From assembly GCA_960531495.1 (NCBI GenBank), contig OY482852.1:30369673-30433672 (forward strand): a stretch of DNA of 64,000 bases, given 5' to 3'. Of this stretch, positions 63,266 to 64,000 are shown piece by piece. This DNA is from Zeus faber. Its lineage: Eukaryota > Chordata > Actinopteri > Zeiformes > Zeidae. Each line of letters starts with the position of its first letter. Position 1 is the stretch's first letter. The position numbers were made by a program, and so were the translations under genes. The notes below the pieces were generated by a model. The model ran no database searches and was not told where the DNA came from. It saw only the letters and a list, made by a program, of their open reading frames with translations.

Positions 63266-64000
63266 AACACTGGTGCTTCCTCCGCTCTGTCCACGGCCAG
63301 GCAGCGTGCAGCAGGGATGAGGGCCCCTGGAGCTGACATGGCGGATCTTCCTTAAACGGCAATTTGAACTGGAACTCGCCCTCCTCCCAACCCGAGCCCA
63401 GCATGGCCACCATCTCCGCAAAAGGAGTGCGAAAAGAAAATAAAGAATCCACAATTTTCAGTGACATCTGGTCTGACACGGTAGGAGAGTCCCCCGGTCC
63501 ACTCCAAACATCTCCACATATAATCACAGAGGGCAGATTCGCGATCTTTTCAGACTGTTGTCAGACGACAATGATGATTATATTATGTAAATTATTATTT
63601 TTATGTATATTATGTATATTATTTAATGTACATAATATATACTGTATTTATATATAACTGATTTAATTAATTTATCTATTTTTTGTTTACTTGTTTTATA
63701 TTGTATTTTTCAGTGTTTAAGGTTAAGCCAGGAGAATACACTTGAACCCACAAATTGAGCATTATTATTATTCTTATTAATGAATATATATCGTGATAAT
63801 TTTGGACATTGATCAATCTAAAAAAACATAATGTGATAACATTGTTGTCCATATCGTCCAGTCCTACTATTACATTACACAAGGTACGACTTATTTTCTT
63901 GGCTAGTAACAGAGATCAGCAGAATGGCTGTAGTAAACATTAACAATAATGAAAACTTTTTTACTTAAATGAAAACAAAATTTTACTTGAGGTAGTGCAA

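Larger units (their letters stand above)
59656..64000 (-). other. Upstream of RNF19A RING1 exon
   Basis: No coding exon supported. It holds the hAT-like element 60180-61207, hAT-like fragments near 61780-62500 and a 42-bp tandem repeat at 63161-63265. Non-coding 5' exons and the promoter of RNF19A should lie here or right of the window but were not identified. Confidence 0.5.

Overview
The window is nuclear DNA of a teleost fish. The two host genes are split into short exons with standard GT/AG splice sites. They sit in introns filled with fish-type DNA transposons (Tc1, hAT), tRNA-derived SINEs, several LINE clades and long CA/GT microsatellites. I cannot name the species.

Two convergent genes make up the host content. 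On the + strand, the 3' part of SPAG1 (dynein-arm assembly co-chaperone) runs through 11 exons from 546 to its stop at 18668; its 5' exons lie left of the window. On the - strand, RNF19A (dorfin, a membrane-anchored RBR E3 ubiquitin ligase) runs from its RING1 exon at 58808-59655 to a stop at 22522, in nine exons. The tail-to-tail SPAG1/RNF19A pair is a vertebrate neighbourhood I recognise, which supports orthology. Every exon junction I propose keeps the reading frame. The RNF19A C-terminus is unusual: frame closes shortly after the last recognisable block, and about 150 residues of the mammalian tail are not found.

The most interesting object is inside the 20 kb RNF19A intron between the RING1 and IBR exons. 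Two matching inverted segments, about 39545-39820 and 52625-52905, bracket 13.4 kb. Between them are remnants of a protein-primed family B DNA polymerase (- strand, about 44.87-45.85 kb, with exonuclease motifs and a palm motif), a penton-like minor capsid gene (+ strand, 43197-43919), a following small virion-type ORF, an 79-codon transmembrane ORF and an unassigned - strand cluster. Together these identify a decayed Maverick/Polinton (adintovirus-like) element, itself invaded by a Tc1 copy, a SINE and other repeats. I did not find its integrase, major capsid, ATPase or protease.

Other mobile DNA: an almost complete hAT-Charlie element with an 8-bp target duplication (28151-30838); a complete-ended Tc1 element (32735-34329) and an end-truncated one (about 40168-41354); an L1-clade LINE on the - strand interrupted by a different LINE on the + strand (13.4-17.2 kb, SPAG1 last intron); an RTE-like LINE (53.63-54.91 kb); several non-autonomous elements with terminal inverted repeats; two related LTR-like repeats; and a minisatellite split by a small transposon (36.72-37.57 kb). 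All transposase and reverse transcriptase genes seen carry frameshifts or stops, so they are probably inactive here.

The right end (59.66-64 kb) holds transposon-derived sequence and no coding exon I can support; the promoter and any 5' non-coding exon of RNF19A are not identified.
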